Below, in pieces: positions 8,049-16,575 of a stretch of 64,000 bases of DNA. The position numbers were made by a program, and so were the translations under genes. A model generated the notes under the pieces. The model made no database searches, had not been told where the DNA came from, and was given only the letters and a program-made list of their open reading frames with translations. Numbering within the stretch: position 1 is the stretch's first letter; every line of letters begins with the position of its first letter. Source of the stretch: Chryseobacterium tagetis (GTDB lineage: Bacteria; Bacteroidota; Bacteroidia; Flavobacteriales; Weeksellaceae); assembly GCF_016735585.2 (NCBI RefSeq), contig NZ_JAERSE020000006.1, positions 248,001 through 312,000 on the forward strand, written 5' to 3'.

Positions 8049-9050
8049 TTACTTTTTGATCAGTTTTGTGGTTTCTGTTGGCGCATTTTTACCGGAAACT
8101 TCAATAAAATAAGCAGCTGAAGGCAATTCTGAAATCTGAATTTTTCCAGAGTTAATATCAGAAGTTTTAATCAGTTTTCCGTCCAGGCTGTATATTTTGG
8201 CTGTAGAATAATTTTTTGAATCTCCTGTAAATTCGATAAAATCTTGTGCAGGATTAGGATAAATTTTAAAATTCTGTTTTTTAGATACGGTATCTTTCAC
8301 TCCTAAGAAAACTTCATTAATAACCTGCGCTCCACTTGTAGATTGGTTAATACTAAGTAATGGGACGCTAATTGTTCCGCTGGTAGAACTTAATAACGGA
8401 AATTTATGAGTGCTGTCAAAATAAGTGTAAGCTGTATTTACAACACTTCCGATAGGAATAAGATAATTGACATCCGAAGACTGATATAAGTTGAAATTCT
8501 GTACCGATTTTATTCTCAAAACATTCGTATACGTTTTTGGACCGACAATAAGCGTTCCTGAAGCATCTCCTGTCGTGACGATTGTTCCTTTAAATAATCC
8601 TGAAGCTGCTGTTGAGGTGAAAGTTCCTTTTGCAGTATCCGTATTGGAATATCCTAAACTTGCAGGATACGTAATGAATGTTCCGTTATCCGCTGCAAAA
8701 TTTAAGGTCGCCGCAGAAGTAATGACTCCTGTAATTTCTAATTGGGTTGCGGTGGCTTTATATAAAACAGAATTTCCGGTATCGACCATTTTGATGGTAG
8801 AACCCGGGTAAGTGGTAACTTCGGAGGAAGTAGGAGCAATGTAAGTGACCTGTGAAGCAGCACCTTGTGTCAAAGATGCGTTGTTGAAGGTCGTATTGGC
8901 TCCAGTTGCAGAATTATCAACCGTTCCGTTTACCACAAAATTATTGGCAATGTCACCTACAAGAGGATCATTAAATGCTTTGGTAATGGTAGTTTGTGCA
9001 GAGCATACACCAGAAAGTGCAAGCATAAGAAGTAGATTTTTTTTCATCAT
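8049..9050 (-). CDS. secreted protein with type A T9SS sorting domain
   Basis: A 333-residue protein with a signal peptide (MMKKNLLLMLALSGVCSA) and a Ser/Thr/Gly-rich middle (about residues 20-255) that I cannot assign. The C-terminal 75 residues are a classical type A sorting domain: FKIYPNPAQDFIEF, then IYSLDGKLIKTS and a closing TTKLIKK. Proteins of this kind cross the outer membrane by the type IX system and are released or anchored on the surface. A role in adhesion or as a surface layer is possible but not shown. Confidence 0.88.
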   Translation of the reverse strand: MMKKNLLLMLALSGVCSAQTTITKAFNDPLVGDIANNFVVNGTVDNSATGANTTFNNASLTQGAASQVTYIAPTSSEVTTYPGSTIKMVDTGNSVLYKATATQLEITGVITSAATLNFAADNGTFITYPASLGYSNTDTAKGTFTSTAASGLFKGTIVTTGDASGTLIVGPKTYTNVLRIKSVQNFNLYQSSDVNYLIPIGSVVNTAYTYFDSTHKFPLLSSTSGTISVPLLSINQSTSGAQVINEVFLGVKDTVSKKQNFKIYPNPAQDFIEFTGDSKNYSTAKIYSLDGKLIKTSDINSGKIQISELPSAAYFIEVSGKNAPTETTKLIKK

Positions 9051-9139
9051 GTAAAATTTTATTAAATATAACTAAAAACTTATATATGAAAATTTTTGTT
9101 TTAAAATGATAAAATTTACACATATAAGTCATAAAATAA

Positions 9140-9164
9140 AGCCGCCCAAAATCATTGAACGGCT
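9140..9164 (-). terminator. weak hairpin after ribB
   Basis: AGCCG (9140-9144) pairs with CGGCT (9160-9164) over a 15-nt loop, about 25 nt beyond the ribB stop on the minus strand. It is a short stem, so only a tentative terminator. Confidence 0.4.
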
Positions 9165-9189
9165 CTTTCTGTGCGCTAAATATTCTATT

Positions 9190-9840
9190 TTAATTCTGAC
9201 TGATAAGCATCTTACGATAATGATAAATATCTTCAATCGTTACTACGGTCATTTCTTTTTTCTCTGCAAAATCTACAATTTCCGGAAGTCTTGCCATGGT
9301 TCCGTCTTCGTTGGTCAGTTCGCAAAGTACAGCGTCATTACCAAGATTAGCCAACTGAACTAAGTCTACACTTCCTTCTGTGTGACCGCGTCTTTCAAAA
9401 ACGCCGTTTTTTCTGGCAATTAAAGGAAAAACATGTCCCGGACTGGCAATATGCTCTGCCAAAGCATTTTCTGCAATGGCTGTTTTAATGGTCGTTACAC
9501 GGTCTTTCGCTGAAACTCCGGATTCTACGCCTTCTTTAGCTTCAATGGAAATGGTAAATGCGGTTTGATTTTTAGAGTTGTTGGTTTCTACCATCGGACG
9601 AAGATTAAGGTGTTTACTTTTCTCTTCAGAAATACATAAGCAGACGATTCCGCTGCATTCGCGGATCAGAAGTGCCATGTCTTTTTCTGTGATGGTAGAG
9701 GCGGGAAAGATGATGTCGCCTTCGTTTTCACGGTTTTCATCATCTACTAAAAGGATTCCTTTGCCTTGTTGTAAGGTAAGAAGTGCTTTTTCTACACGTT
9801 CTTTCGGATCTGCTCCGAATTTTTCTAATAATTTTTCCAT
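9190..9840 (-). CDS. ribB: 3,4-dihydroxy-2-butanone 4-phosphate synthase RibB
   Basis: RibB converts ribulose 5-phosphate to 3,4-dihydroxy-2-butanone 4-phosphate plus formate, supplying the four-carbon unit of riboflavin. The 216-residue length matches stand-alone RibB rather than the RibBA fusion. The metal and substrate motif DDENRENEGD is at residues 33-42, and the conserved RRGHTEGSVDL block is further on, with the catalytic region SPGHVFPL before it. An FMN riboswitch lies upstream on the same strand, so the gene should be shut down when FMN is abundant. Confidence 0.95.
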   Translation of the reverse strand: MEKLLEKFGADPKERVEKALLTLQQGKGILLVDDENRENEGDIIFPASTITEKDMALLIRECSGIVCLCISEEKSKHLNLRPMVETNNSKNQTAFTISIEAKEGVESGVSAKDRVTTIKTAIAENALAEHIASPGHVFPLIARKNGVFERRGHTEGSVDLVQLANLGNDAVLCELTNEDGTMARLPEIVDFAEKKEMTVVTIEDIYHYRKMLISQN

Positions 9841-9939
9841 GTTATTTTACTTTTAAAAGTTAAAATACACTTCGGTACATGGAAATGAAATACAACACAA
9901 TGAGTCTATAAGAATAGCCTCACTGATTGTTCCATTTTC

Positions 9940-10053
9940 TTCTCCCATCCAGACTCTAACTGTCGGTTTTGGAATTTCACCAAATCAGTCCTTTCAAAAA
10001 GAAAGGAGTCGCGGACTGTAACCGCCGGTAGGGAATTTCACCCTGCCCCGAAG
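9940..10053 (-). promoter_or_regulatory. FMN riboswitch (RFN element)
   Basis: Read on the minus strand the element starts with TTCGGGGCAGGGTGAAATTC, continues with CCCTACCGGCGGT, then AGTCCGCGACTCC, GACTGATTTGGTGAAATTCC, AAAACCGACAGTTAGAGTC and TGGATGGGAGAAGA. These are the conserved blocks of the FMN riboswitch in order. It ends 100 nt before the ribB start codon. A small palindrome at 9844-9866 (ATTTTACTTT against AAAGTTAAAAT, one mismatch) next to the start codon could be part of the expression platform. Confidence 0.96.
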
Positions 10054-10072
10054 AAAACTTATACTAAGTTTT
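10054..10072. repeat. short inverted repeat at the 5' edge of the FMN riboswitch
   Basis: AAAACTTA (10054-10061) and TAAGTTTT (10065-10072) pair perfectly over a 3-nt loop, directly upstream of the riboswitch in the direction of transcription. It may be part of the promoter or an extra stem at the base of the aptamer. Confidence 0.45.
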
Positions 10073-10196
10073 ACTGTATGTCTTGTTTAAATTTTTAATT
10101 CATTAATTTTTTGTTTAACGCACAGGCTGCTAATTTCGGGAGTTTTTTTGGAATGAAGAAGAGATGAGTATAAAATTTATCAATAGTAAAATTCTG

Positions 10197-10637
10197 TTAT
10201 TTTTCTCTGCATGCACATTCATGATGTTCATTTATATATGCAATCGTCATTTTACAGAGCTTTTCTAAGATGTCAATATGAATGTCAGATAGTCTTTTGA
10301 TATAAATGCAGGCTTTACCCATCTTAAATTTTCCTAGATTATCTAATAAAGGTTTGCTTTCTTCAGTTGGCGAATAAACATACAAGGAAAATTCTGCTTT
10401 GCGGGGTGAAAAACCAATGATAGGTGCATCACCTTCATGGCCACTTGCATATTTATAATGATAACTGCCAAATCCGATGATTGTTGGTCCCCACATTTTA
10501 GGTTCAGACCCAGACCAGCTGCTCATAAGTTTAATTAATTGGAAGCTGTCTGATTTCTTGTCATCTTTTTCAACGTATGAATTAATAAAATCAGTTACAT
10601 TGACGGTTGTTTCGTTGGTTTTATTTGCTTTGGCCAT
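10197..10637 (-). CDS. DUF1801 domain protein
   Basis: A 146-residue soluble protein of the DUF1801 (YdhG-like) type, recognised by the order SDSFQLIKLMSSWSG, MWGPTIIGFGSYHYKYASGH, then FSPRKAEFSLYV and KACIYIKRLSDIHIDILEKL. Function is unknown. A second DUF1801-type gene lies at 13767-14192. The C-terminus ends with HHECACREK, whose Cys residues are unusual for the family. Confidence 0.88.
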   Translation of the reverse strand: MAKANKTNETTVNVTDFINSYVEKDDKKSDSFQLIKLMSSWSGSEPKMWGPTIIGFGSYHYKYASGHEGDAPIIGFSPRKAEFSLYVYSPTEESKPLLDNLGKFKMGKACIYIKRLSDIHIDILEKLCKMTIAYINEHHECACREK

Positions 10638-10662
10638 GATAATTTATTGTATATCATTGAAA

Positions 10663-11016
10663 TTATTTTCTTAAAATTTTTTCCATTGTTTTTCCTTTTG
10701 CCAGTTCATCGATCAGCTTATCGAGATAACGGATGTTTCTCATAAGTTCTTCTTCGATGTCTTCCACACGGTAGCCACAAATCACACCTTTTATCAAAGA
10801 AACATTCTGATTGATTTGAGGAGCCTGTCCGAAAAATGTTCGAAAGTCTGTTTTGTTGTCTAGAATTTCCTGGAGGCTTTTTTCATCATAACCTGTTAAC
10901 CAGAAAATAATTTCATGCACTTCTTCTTTAGAGCGGCCTTTCTTTTCTGCTTTTTCAATATAATGTGGATAAACTCCTGCAAAAGACATCTTATAGATTC
11001 TTTCGTTGTTTTTCAT
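10663..11016 (-). CDS. DUF2200 family protein
   Basis: A 117-residue protein with the DUF2200 pattern: RIYKMSFAGVYPHYIEKAEK, then IIFWLTGYDEKSL, FFGQAPQINQN and GVICGYRVEDIEEELM. Function is unknown; the family is cytosolic. It lies 25 nt upstream of the DUF1801 gene on the same strand, so the two may be co-transcribed. Confidence 0.88.
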   Translation of the reverse strand: MKNNERIYKMSFAGVYPHYIEKAEKKGRSKEEVHEIIFWLTGYDEKSLQEILDNKTDFRTFFGQAPQINQNVSLIKGVICGYRVEDIEEELMRNIRYLDKLIDELAKGKTMEKILRK

Positions 11017-11076
11017 TGGTAAAGATTTAATAGCTAAAGATAAAAAAAACGCCCTGAAAAATTAGAGCGGTATTTA

Positions 11077-13134
11077 TTAGGAGATCTTTGCCATAAAGCT
11101 TTGTTCTTCCAGTTCTTTAATCAGCTGTAAAAGTTCTTTTTTCTTGTAAAAATATTTTCTGTGAAGAAAATAGGGAAGATAATTGATAGCCTTCATCAGA
11201 AGTTGGAGATTATGCTCCATATATTCATTATTGTTAAAATAAAGATGCTCTTTTTCTGTGTAGAATCTCAGATCTTTGATATCTTCTTCGTTCATTTCTT
11301 TAATGAGAGTCTCATTCTGATAAAAAACAGTAATTTGATATTTTAGTTTTTCCTCAAGAGGTTTCAGGTCGCTGAAATTTTTCCTGATCTGTTCAAAAGG
11401 TGTTTTCGTATTCAGAAATGCAGTTGCATTCATCAAGTCTATATACAGTTTGTATTGGTCATCATATTCGGCATCGTATTCTCCAAAATCTTTATAAAGC
11501 TGTATGAAGTCAGTTTTCTTTTGCTGATCTTCCGCTTTCAGTATAAAATAATTATAAATATCGGTGTCATTTTGAAGAATTTTTTCTTTAATCTCTTCAA
11601 TCGTTTTCTGAATTTTTGGGATTAAAATTCTGGCTTCAGCTTGTTTATATTTTCTCCCATCATAGTCAAACGTTTTAATGGCATATTCCTTTTTTGAGAT
11701 GGCTTCTACGGTTTTCAGATCACTTTCAAGAGCAATTAATGTATAGACCCATTCCACTTTTTCTTTGCTGAAAAGTTCATCGAAAGAAATTACGCTAGTC
11801 AGTCCATTTTCTTTTACTGTGAAATCAGGGTTTTTGTTGTCATAATAGGCATTGAAAATTTTATCGAACGAATCTTTCTGATATTGCTTTTCAAATTCTG
11901 ACTGAAATTCTTCGAACTCCAGATCTGTTTTCTGTTTCTGGTACTGTACTCTGGAAAAAAGCTTTGAAGTGATCTGTTCTTCTGTTTGCTGAAAGTTTCT
12001 AAAAATATTTTTTGCAGATAGATTATCCTGTTCCTTTACAATATTTAAAGTACGGAGTTTGGTGATCCGTTCTTTTTGAGAGGGGTGAGAAGCCCACTGA
12101 TTTTCAATATTGAGCTTTGATTTATTAAATAATCCCGATTCCGAAAGCTGAATATTGGGAAGTCCGTTTTTAGATTCCACTTCATTCTGCCCGGCAAGAA
12201 AACTCATGACGAAAAACTGTTCGCGGTAGATATTTTTACTCGATTCGTTTTTGGAAAATCGGTTATCATAGAAACTTAGAACATTTTGATAAGAATTGTT
12301 GGCAAGCTCCAGTCTTAAAAGTGATTCTTCTAAAGCTAGCGAACCTGCAATATTTGCGGCGACTTCATCGGCATGAAATTCCATTTCTCTGGAAAGTGCC
12401 ATGTGACGGATATTGACAAAATTGTACATTTTTACCAGAATCCACTTAATTTTTCCGGTAAAGAAAAATGCCAAGGCTGCAAATATTGAAAAATAACCAC
12501 TGATGTTGGCAAACTTTTCTACAGAATTCCGGTAAGATTCATCATCGTTTACAAGGTTGAATATAATTTGATTTACATTATATACGTAGCTTCCGACCTT
12601 CATAGAACGTTGGGAAAAATGTCCGAATTCGTGAGAAAGAATGGCTTTCAGTTCCTGTTTTGTCGTAGTATTGATCAGCCCCATTCCAATGGTCAGGTTT
12701 TTCTGAATAGGTAAGAACATGCTCCAGAAACTTGAATCATAAAAAACGCTCGCATTCACATCATAGGAAAGATAAACTTTTTTTGGAGCATTTGTTCCGG
12801 CTTCTTTTACGATTTCATCGATCATTCCGAAAAGTTCGGGCTCATCATTTCTTCTGATTTCGGTAAGATCGCTTCTGTCGTTGATGTGTTTTTTAAATAA
12901 AAATTTAATGATAAAAAAGAATACGAAGAGCCCGGTTCCTGCCAAACCTGCTCCTAACATAAGGGTTATAAACATTGGTTTTGCGGCAATGATTGCTATT
13001 CCGCCGGCAATGCATCCAAGCGCCAATGCTATCGTAAATAAGAATAGAAGAATGTAAACAAAAACGAAAATTGCAATAGAAAATACGGCTGCCTTCGTTT
13101 TCTTCTTAAAATCCTGAGAAACTTCAATGTACAT
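11077..13134 (-). CDS. membrane-bound M48-family zinc metalloprotease
   Basis: A 685-residue Ste24/HtpX-type protease. Two hydrophobic segments are near the N-terminus (about 15-47 and 52-78) and the zinc motif HEFGH is at residues 168-172 (LSHEFGHFSQRS). A third hydrophobic segment is near 213-235, followed by the second metal-ligand region SREMEFHADEVAANIAGS. The remaining 400 residues form a long Lys/Glu-rich extension, much larger than HtpX (about 290 residues), with no domain I recognise. It is probably involved in membrane-protein quality control, by family only. Confidence 0.88.
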   Translation of the reverse strand: MYIEVSQDFKKKTKAAVFSIAIFVFVYILLFLFTIALALGCIAGGIAIIAAKPMFITLMLGAGLAGTGLFVFFFIIKFLFKKHINDRSDLTEIRRNDEPELFGMIDEIVKEAGTNAPKKVYLSYDVNASVFYDSSFWSMFLPIQKNLTIGMGLINTTTKQELKAILSHEFGHFSQRSMKVGSYVYNVNQIIFNLVNDDESYRNSVEKFANISGYFSIFAALAFFFTGKIKWILVKMYNFVNIRHMALSREMEFHADEVAANIAGSLALEESLLRLELANNSYQNVLSFYDNRFSKNESSKNIYREQFFVMSFLAGQNEVESKNGLPNIQLSESGLFNKSKLNIENQWASHPSQKERITKLRTLNIVKEQDNLSAKNIFRNFQQTEEQITSKLFSRVQYQKQKTDLEFEEFQSEFEKQYQKDSFDKIFNAYYDNKNPDFTVKENGLTSVISFDELFSKEKVEWVYTLIALESDLKTVEAISKKEYAIKTFDYDGRKYKQAEARILIPKIQKTIEEIKEKILQNDTDIYNYFILKAEDQQKKTDFIQLYKDFGEYDAEYDDQYKLYIDLMNATAFLNTKTPFEQIRKNFSDLKPLEEKLKYQITVFYQNETLIKEMNEEDIKDLRFYTEKEHLYFNNNEYMEHNLQLLMKAINYLPYFLHRKYFYKKKELLQLIKELEEQSFMAKIS

Positions 13135-13204
13135 GGAAATAATTTTTTACAATAATACGTACAAGAGTTCAAAAGAGCAAAAAATCCCGCCAAACTGGAT
13201 GAAG

Positions 13205-13759
13205 TTATTCTGCAATAAAGTAATTCATATTAAGTAGTCCTTGTTTAAATTTTAGCTTGATTATATCTCCGTTTTTTAATTTTGAAGCGTCCTTTAATCC
13301 AAAATATTTATAATAGTCTGATTCATTGATGAAATCTTTTGGTTGAGTGGTGTTTTCTGCTGTAAAATATTTATTATCGGAGATATAGATGGTTTTATAA
13401 GAATTGTTGATCTCTTTTTTTGTATCTAATCTATTTATAAATAGGCATAAACAAGTGACCGTATTCTGCATCAGGAAGAAGATCATAAAACAAATAAATG
13501 AACCGGAAATGAAGAGGTTCAAAATTTGTTTAAACTTTAATTTCTTCAGAAAACCGATTGTAAGCATGATGCATATTAATATTCCGCTGGAAAATAAGGC
13601 TATTCTGGGATAAAGGTTTTCTTTAAAAGACTGAATATCTTTTTCTAAATAATATTCTTTTTGTTTAGAATTGAATAGGAAAGATACAAATCCAAAAAAT
13701 ACAATATAGATCAGAAAGTATTTATATTTAAAGATAAAGGGTAACAATTTGTTTTTCAT
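13205..13759 (-). CDS. membrane protein of unknown function
   Basis: A 184-residue protein with three likely membrane segments (about residues 13-29, 50-70 and 80-107) and a polar C-terminal domain of about 75 residues. The Cys pair near residues 103-105 (TCLC) lies at the end of the third segment. I do not recognise it. It lies 7 nt before the DUF1801 gene in coordinate order and is probably co-transcribed with it. Confidence 0.65.
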   Translation of the reverse strand: MKNKLLPFIFKYKYFLIYIVFFGFVSFLFNSKQKEYYLEKDIQSFKENLYPRIALFSSGILICIMLTIGFLKKLKFKQILNLFISGSFICFMIFFLMQNTVTCLCLFINRLDTKKEINNSYKTIYISDNKYFTAENTTQPKDFINESDYYKYFGLKDASKLKNGDIIKLKFKQGLLNMNYFIAE

Positions 13760-13766
13760 ATTCTGT

Positions 13767-14192
13767 TTATGCAGATCTCTTAGCTCCGTCTTGTAGGGCT
13801 GCTTTCAGTATTTCGATATTAATATCTTTCAGTTTTTTGAACTTAATACAATATCCGGTCACGCTTGCTTTTCCTATTTTCTCTCCATAAGTTTGGAGCA
13901 GATGTTTTTTATCTTCAATTCCCATGATATAAACAGAAATTCCGGTAGAGTTTGCACTGAGACCAATCTGATAAAATTCTCTGGCTGTTCCGTCTGCATA
14001 GTGTATACGATAGGATCCATACCCGATATTCGGATTGGAAACAATTTTACCTTCTTCATTTTTGCCGTCTAAAAACCAAAGTTTACATTCAGGCATGAGT
14101 TTGAGAATGATATTGTGCAGTTCCTGCATATCGCTGCTTTTGGGCTCCGGCTGATTGGTTATATATTCTTGGATTTGATCTTGAATAGACAT
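13767..14192 (-). CDS. DUF1801 domain protein, second copy
   Basis: A 141-residue member of the DUF1801 group: MQELHNIILKLMPECKLWF, NPNIGYGSYRIHYADG, FYQIGLSANSTGISVYIMG and a closing GYCIKFKKLKDINIEIL. It shares the layout of the protein at 10197-10637 but is well diverged from it, so this is an old paralogue. Function is unknown. Confidence 0.82.
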   Translation of the reverse strand: MSIQDQIQEYITNQPEPKSSDMQELHNIILKLMPECKLWFLDGKNEEGKIVSNPNIGYGSYRIHYADGTAREFYQIGLSANSTGISVYIMGIEDKKHLLQTYGEKIGKASVTGYCIKFKKLKDINIEILKAALQDGAKRSA

Positions 14193-14240
14193 ATGAAATA
14201 TCGTTAGTGTTTTCAGTAATAATTTTTTCCGAATATAATA

Positions 14241-14266
14241 AAACCCTTCTTGAAATAGAAAGGTTT
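14241..14266 (-). terminator. hairpin terminator after the DinB gene
   Basis: AAACCCTTCT (14241-14250) pairs with AGAAAGGTTT (14257-14266) with one mismatch and a 6-nt loop, about 25 nt beyond the DinB stop on the minus strand. Confidence 0.6.
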
Positions 14267-14290
14267 ATTGTATTTTTAATGGATAGTGAA

Positions 14291-14809
14291 TTAATTACTA
14301 TTTTCTACATCTGCCTCTTTATAAATATTCCAGAAGTTGTAATCTGTCATTGGAGCATCGGTGATTCCCACGTTTCTTCCCATTGTTACAATTTGTCCTC
14401 GGTGATAAGTCCCATGTAAAACAATATGCTGAATGTATTCATATTTTGAGAAATCGCATTGAAACCATTGTGAATCGATTTTTACATTTTTTGCAAGATC
14501 TTTTTCGGATAAACTTTCAACATATTCCATCAGTTTTTGTGAATTGTTTCTGATGCCATTGAAAATTCCTTCTCTGTCGATGGTTGCTGAAGTGCCTTCA
14601 AAATCAAAATTATGGGTTTCTGAAATTTGGCTCCACCAATATTCCTGTGATTGCCAGATATGATGCAGTGTTTTCAGGATTGTCGGAAAGCTTGAAATGA
14701 CTTCCTGATTAAGTTGTTGATCAGACTTGGCAGAAAGCCAGTCGAGATACTTGTTGACCACCCAGTTGTTGTACTGAACGGTGTGAGTGAGCAGGGTTTT
14801 GAGATTCAT
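14291..14809 (-). CDS. DinB-family protein
   Basis: A 172-residue four-helix DinB/YfiT-like protein. The probable metal ligands are His residues in TLHHIWQSQEYWW (about residue 47) and in HGTYHRGQIVTMGRNVG (about 130-134), as in this superfamily. Such proteins are often thiol-dependent metalloenzymes, but the reaction cannot be named. It ends with a hairpin and sits in a run of small accessory genes. Confidence 0.85.
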   Translation of the reverse strand: MNLKTLLTHTVQYNNWVVNKYLDWLSAKSDQQLNQEVISSFPTILKTLHHIWQSQEYWWSQISETHNFDFEGTSATIDREGIFNGIRNNSQKLMEYVESLSEKDLAKNVKIDSQWFQCDFSKYEYIQHIVLHGTYHRGQIVTMGRNVGITDAPMTDYNFWNIYKEADVENSN

Positions 14810-14912
14810 GGTATTAATATTTTTGGTTGATGATTTAGGGTGTTATAAAAATAAATAAAATAGTAACCGGGTTTATACAAGGCAAAAAGTTTTTAAACGC
14901 TTTCTTTATATT

Positions 14913-15572
14913 TTAAAATAAAGATTCCCCATTTAAATCTGTAGTCAGTACTTCGCTCATATAATCAAAAAAAGGACGCATAGCTAATAAAGTGAGAACG
15001 ATTTCTCTCTGAAAACTATCGGATAGAACTTCTTTATCTGTGAATTTTCTCATCACTACATATTGTTTTTTTCTGATGAGATCTATGGCAGGATGATTTT
15101 TATCAAATCCTCTTGGGGCAGTTTTTACGGCATCGCCTTTAATTTCTTCAAAATATTTTATGAATGTATCGTCTGAAGTGATCTTTTCAATTTCTGCGGT
15201 ATTGATTTCAAATTCTTTACGGATACGGAGCAGATCTTTGGCATCGGGTCCCCAGAATCCACCTCCTGCAAAGCTGTTGCCAGGTTCGAGCTGGATATAA
15301 TAGCCTCCTCTCAGCATTGGTTTTGAACGGGAATATCCAACTCCGAAGTTAGTCTTGTATGGAGTTTTATCTTTAGAAAAGCGAACATCTCTGTAAATTT
15401 TGAAAATATGGATTCCTTTTAAATTATCATATTCCTGAAGCTCAGTATAAATCTGATTGAAAAAGACTTTGTTTTCTTTTAGAATCGAATCATACTCGGC
15501 TTTGTGCTGAGCAAGCCATTCACGATTATTATTTTTTTCTAACTGTTTAAGGAATTCGAAGGTTTTTTTCAT
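14913..15572 (-). CDS. DUF2461 domain protein
   Basis: A DUF2461 protein: FEFLKQLEKNNNREWLAQHK at the N-terminus, then FKIYRDVRFSKDKTPYKTNF and GGYYIQLEPGNSFAGGGFW. I choose the ATG at 15572 (MKKTFEFLKQL, 219 aa), as the family starts close to this block; an upstream ATG at 15626 would add 18 residues. The function is unknown. The arr gene lies just upstream on the same strand, 56 nt away (2 nt if the upstream start is used), so the two are likely co-transcribed. Confidence 0.88.
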   Translation of the reverse strand: MKKTFEFLKQLEKNNNREWLAQHKAEYDSILKENKVFFNQIYTELQEYDNLKGIHIFKIYRDVRFSKDKTPYKTNFGVGYSRSKPMLRGGYYIQLEPGNSFAGGGFWGPDAKDLLRIRKEFEINTAEIEKITSDDTFIKYFEEIKGDAVKTAPRGFDKNHPAIDLIRKKQYVVMRKFTDKEVLSDSFQREIVLTLLAMRPFFDYMSEVLTTDLNGESLF

Positions 15573-15628
15573 TGGTGGTTTTTTAGTAAAGCTGGATGAT
15601 ATTTTATTGAACATTACGTTTTGCAATT

Positions 15629-16054
15629 CTAATTTATAATTTCTGCATTCGGATTTTCTCTAAGCTTTACAATTCTTTCCCGCCAGTTTTGAAGTTCTTC
15701 ATCGGTTAACCTGATCCAGTCTGTTATTTCTCCGACAATTCTCACAGGCTCTTTACTGCGATAAGATCGGGTAGGGTTTCCCGGAAATTTTTTATCGGTT
15801 ACATTGGGATCATTTTCAAATGCTCCTGTTGGTTCTACAATATAAATACGTTCACGATTTTCTCCTTTTGCCAATGCAGCAGCTAATCCTGCTCCGTTTT
15901 GTAAAGCCGTAAAGTAAATATGGTTCATAATGATCTCAGGATAATAATTCGATTGAAATCCGGCACTCAGTACATCACCGATTTGTAAATCAGCTTTTGT
16001 ACCATGATAAAATGGACCGTTATCCAGAATCTTTTCCTCTTTTTTGTTTTCCAT
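15629..16054 (-). CDS. arr: NAD+--rifampin ADP-ribosyltransferase (Arr)
   Basis: Arr inactivates rifamycins by ADP-ribosylating the ansa-chain hydroxyl. The 141-residue size is typical and the family blocks are all present: FYHGTKADLQIGDVLSAGFQ, NHIYFTALQNGAGLAAALAK, RIYIVEPTG and DPNVTDKKFPGNPTRSYRS followed by PVRIVGEI. It is a chromosomal copy with no mobile element nearby, so it is probably intrinsic. Whether it is expressed well enough to give resistance is not shown. Confidence 0.93.
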   Translation of the reverse strand: MENKKEEKILDNGPFYHGTKADLQIGDVLSAGFQSNYYPEIIMNHIYFTALQNGAGLAAALAKGENRERIYIVEPTGAFENDPNVTDKKFPGNPTRSYRSKEPVRIVGEITDWIRLTDEELQNWRERIVKLRENPNAEIIN

Positions 16055-16115
16055 TGTGAAAGTGTTTTTGAAATTGGAAGAACCTGTAAACTTAGGTATT
16101 TGTTTTGGAATTAAA

Positions 16116-16142
16116 AAACCGCTGTGGAAATTGAGCGGTGTT
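16116..16142 (-). terminator. hairpin terminator
   Basis: ACCGCT (16118-16123) pairs with AGCGGT (16134-16139), with A-residues on the plus side giving a T-run on the minus strand. It ends the small gene at 16193-16555. Confidence 0.6.
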
Positions 16143-16192
16143 ATGTTTGTGAATATAAGTGAGGCAATCGAACCATTAAAGTGAGATCTTTA

Positions 16193-16555
16193 TTATTGTA
16201 GTTTTGTCTCAACACCTTTTTTTAGCGCTTTTAATTCTGGTACTGTTAATTTTCGGTGATTGATTTCTTCCCATAATAATTGAGCTTTTTCAAAATCTTT
16301 TATTCCAGTTTGATTTACTGCAGCTCCCCACATCAAAATTGTAAAATCTTTTTTGTTGTATAAAACTTTATCGAAAGCTACGAAAGCTCCATCATATTTT
16401 TCCACTACATTTTTAAAGTCGAATTTTCCGCCTTCTTTTGATTCGGTTTTAATAAATTCTTCCAAATCGGTGTTCATATTCTTAACGGTTTGCGAAGATA
16501 ATCTGGTGCTTACCAAAAAAAGTAAAATTGTAATTGTTGATAAAATTCTTTTCAT
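16193..16555 (-). CDS. small secreted protein of unknown function
   Basis: A 120-residue protein with a signal peptide (MKRILSTITILLFLVSTRLSS) and a helical, charged mature part (TDLEEFIKTESKEGGKFDF...). I do not recognise it. It lies 20 nt downstream of the kelch T9SS gene on the same strand, so it may be co-transcribed with it, and it has its own terminator after it. Confidence 0.65.
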   Translation of the reverse strand: MKRILSTITILLFLVSTRLSSQTVKNMNTDLEEFIKTESKEGGKFDFKNVVEKYDGAFVAFDKVLYNKKDFTILMWGAAVNQTGIKDFEKAQLLWEEINHRKLTVPELKALKKGVETKLQ

Positions 16556-16575
16556 GATTGTTTTTATTAATATTC

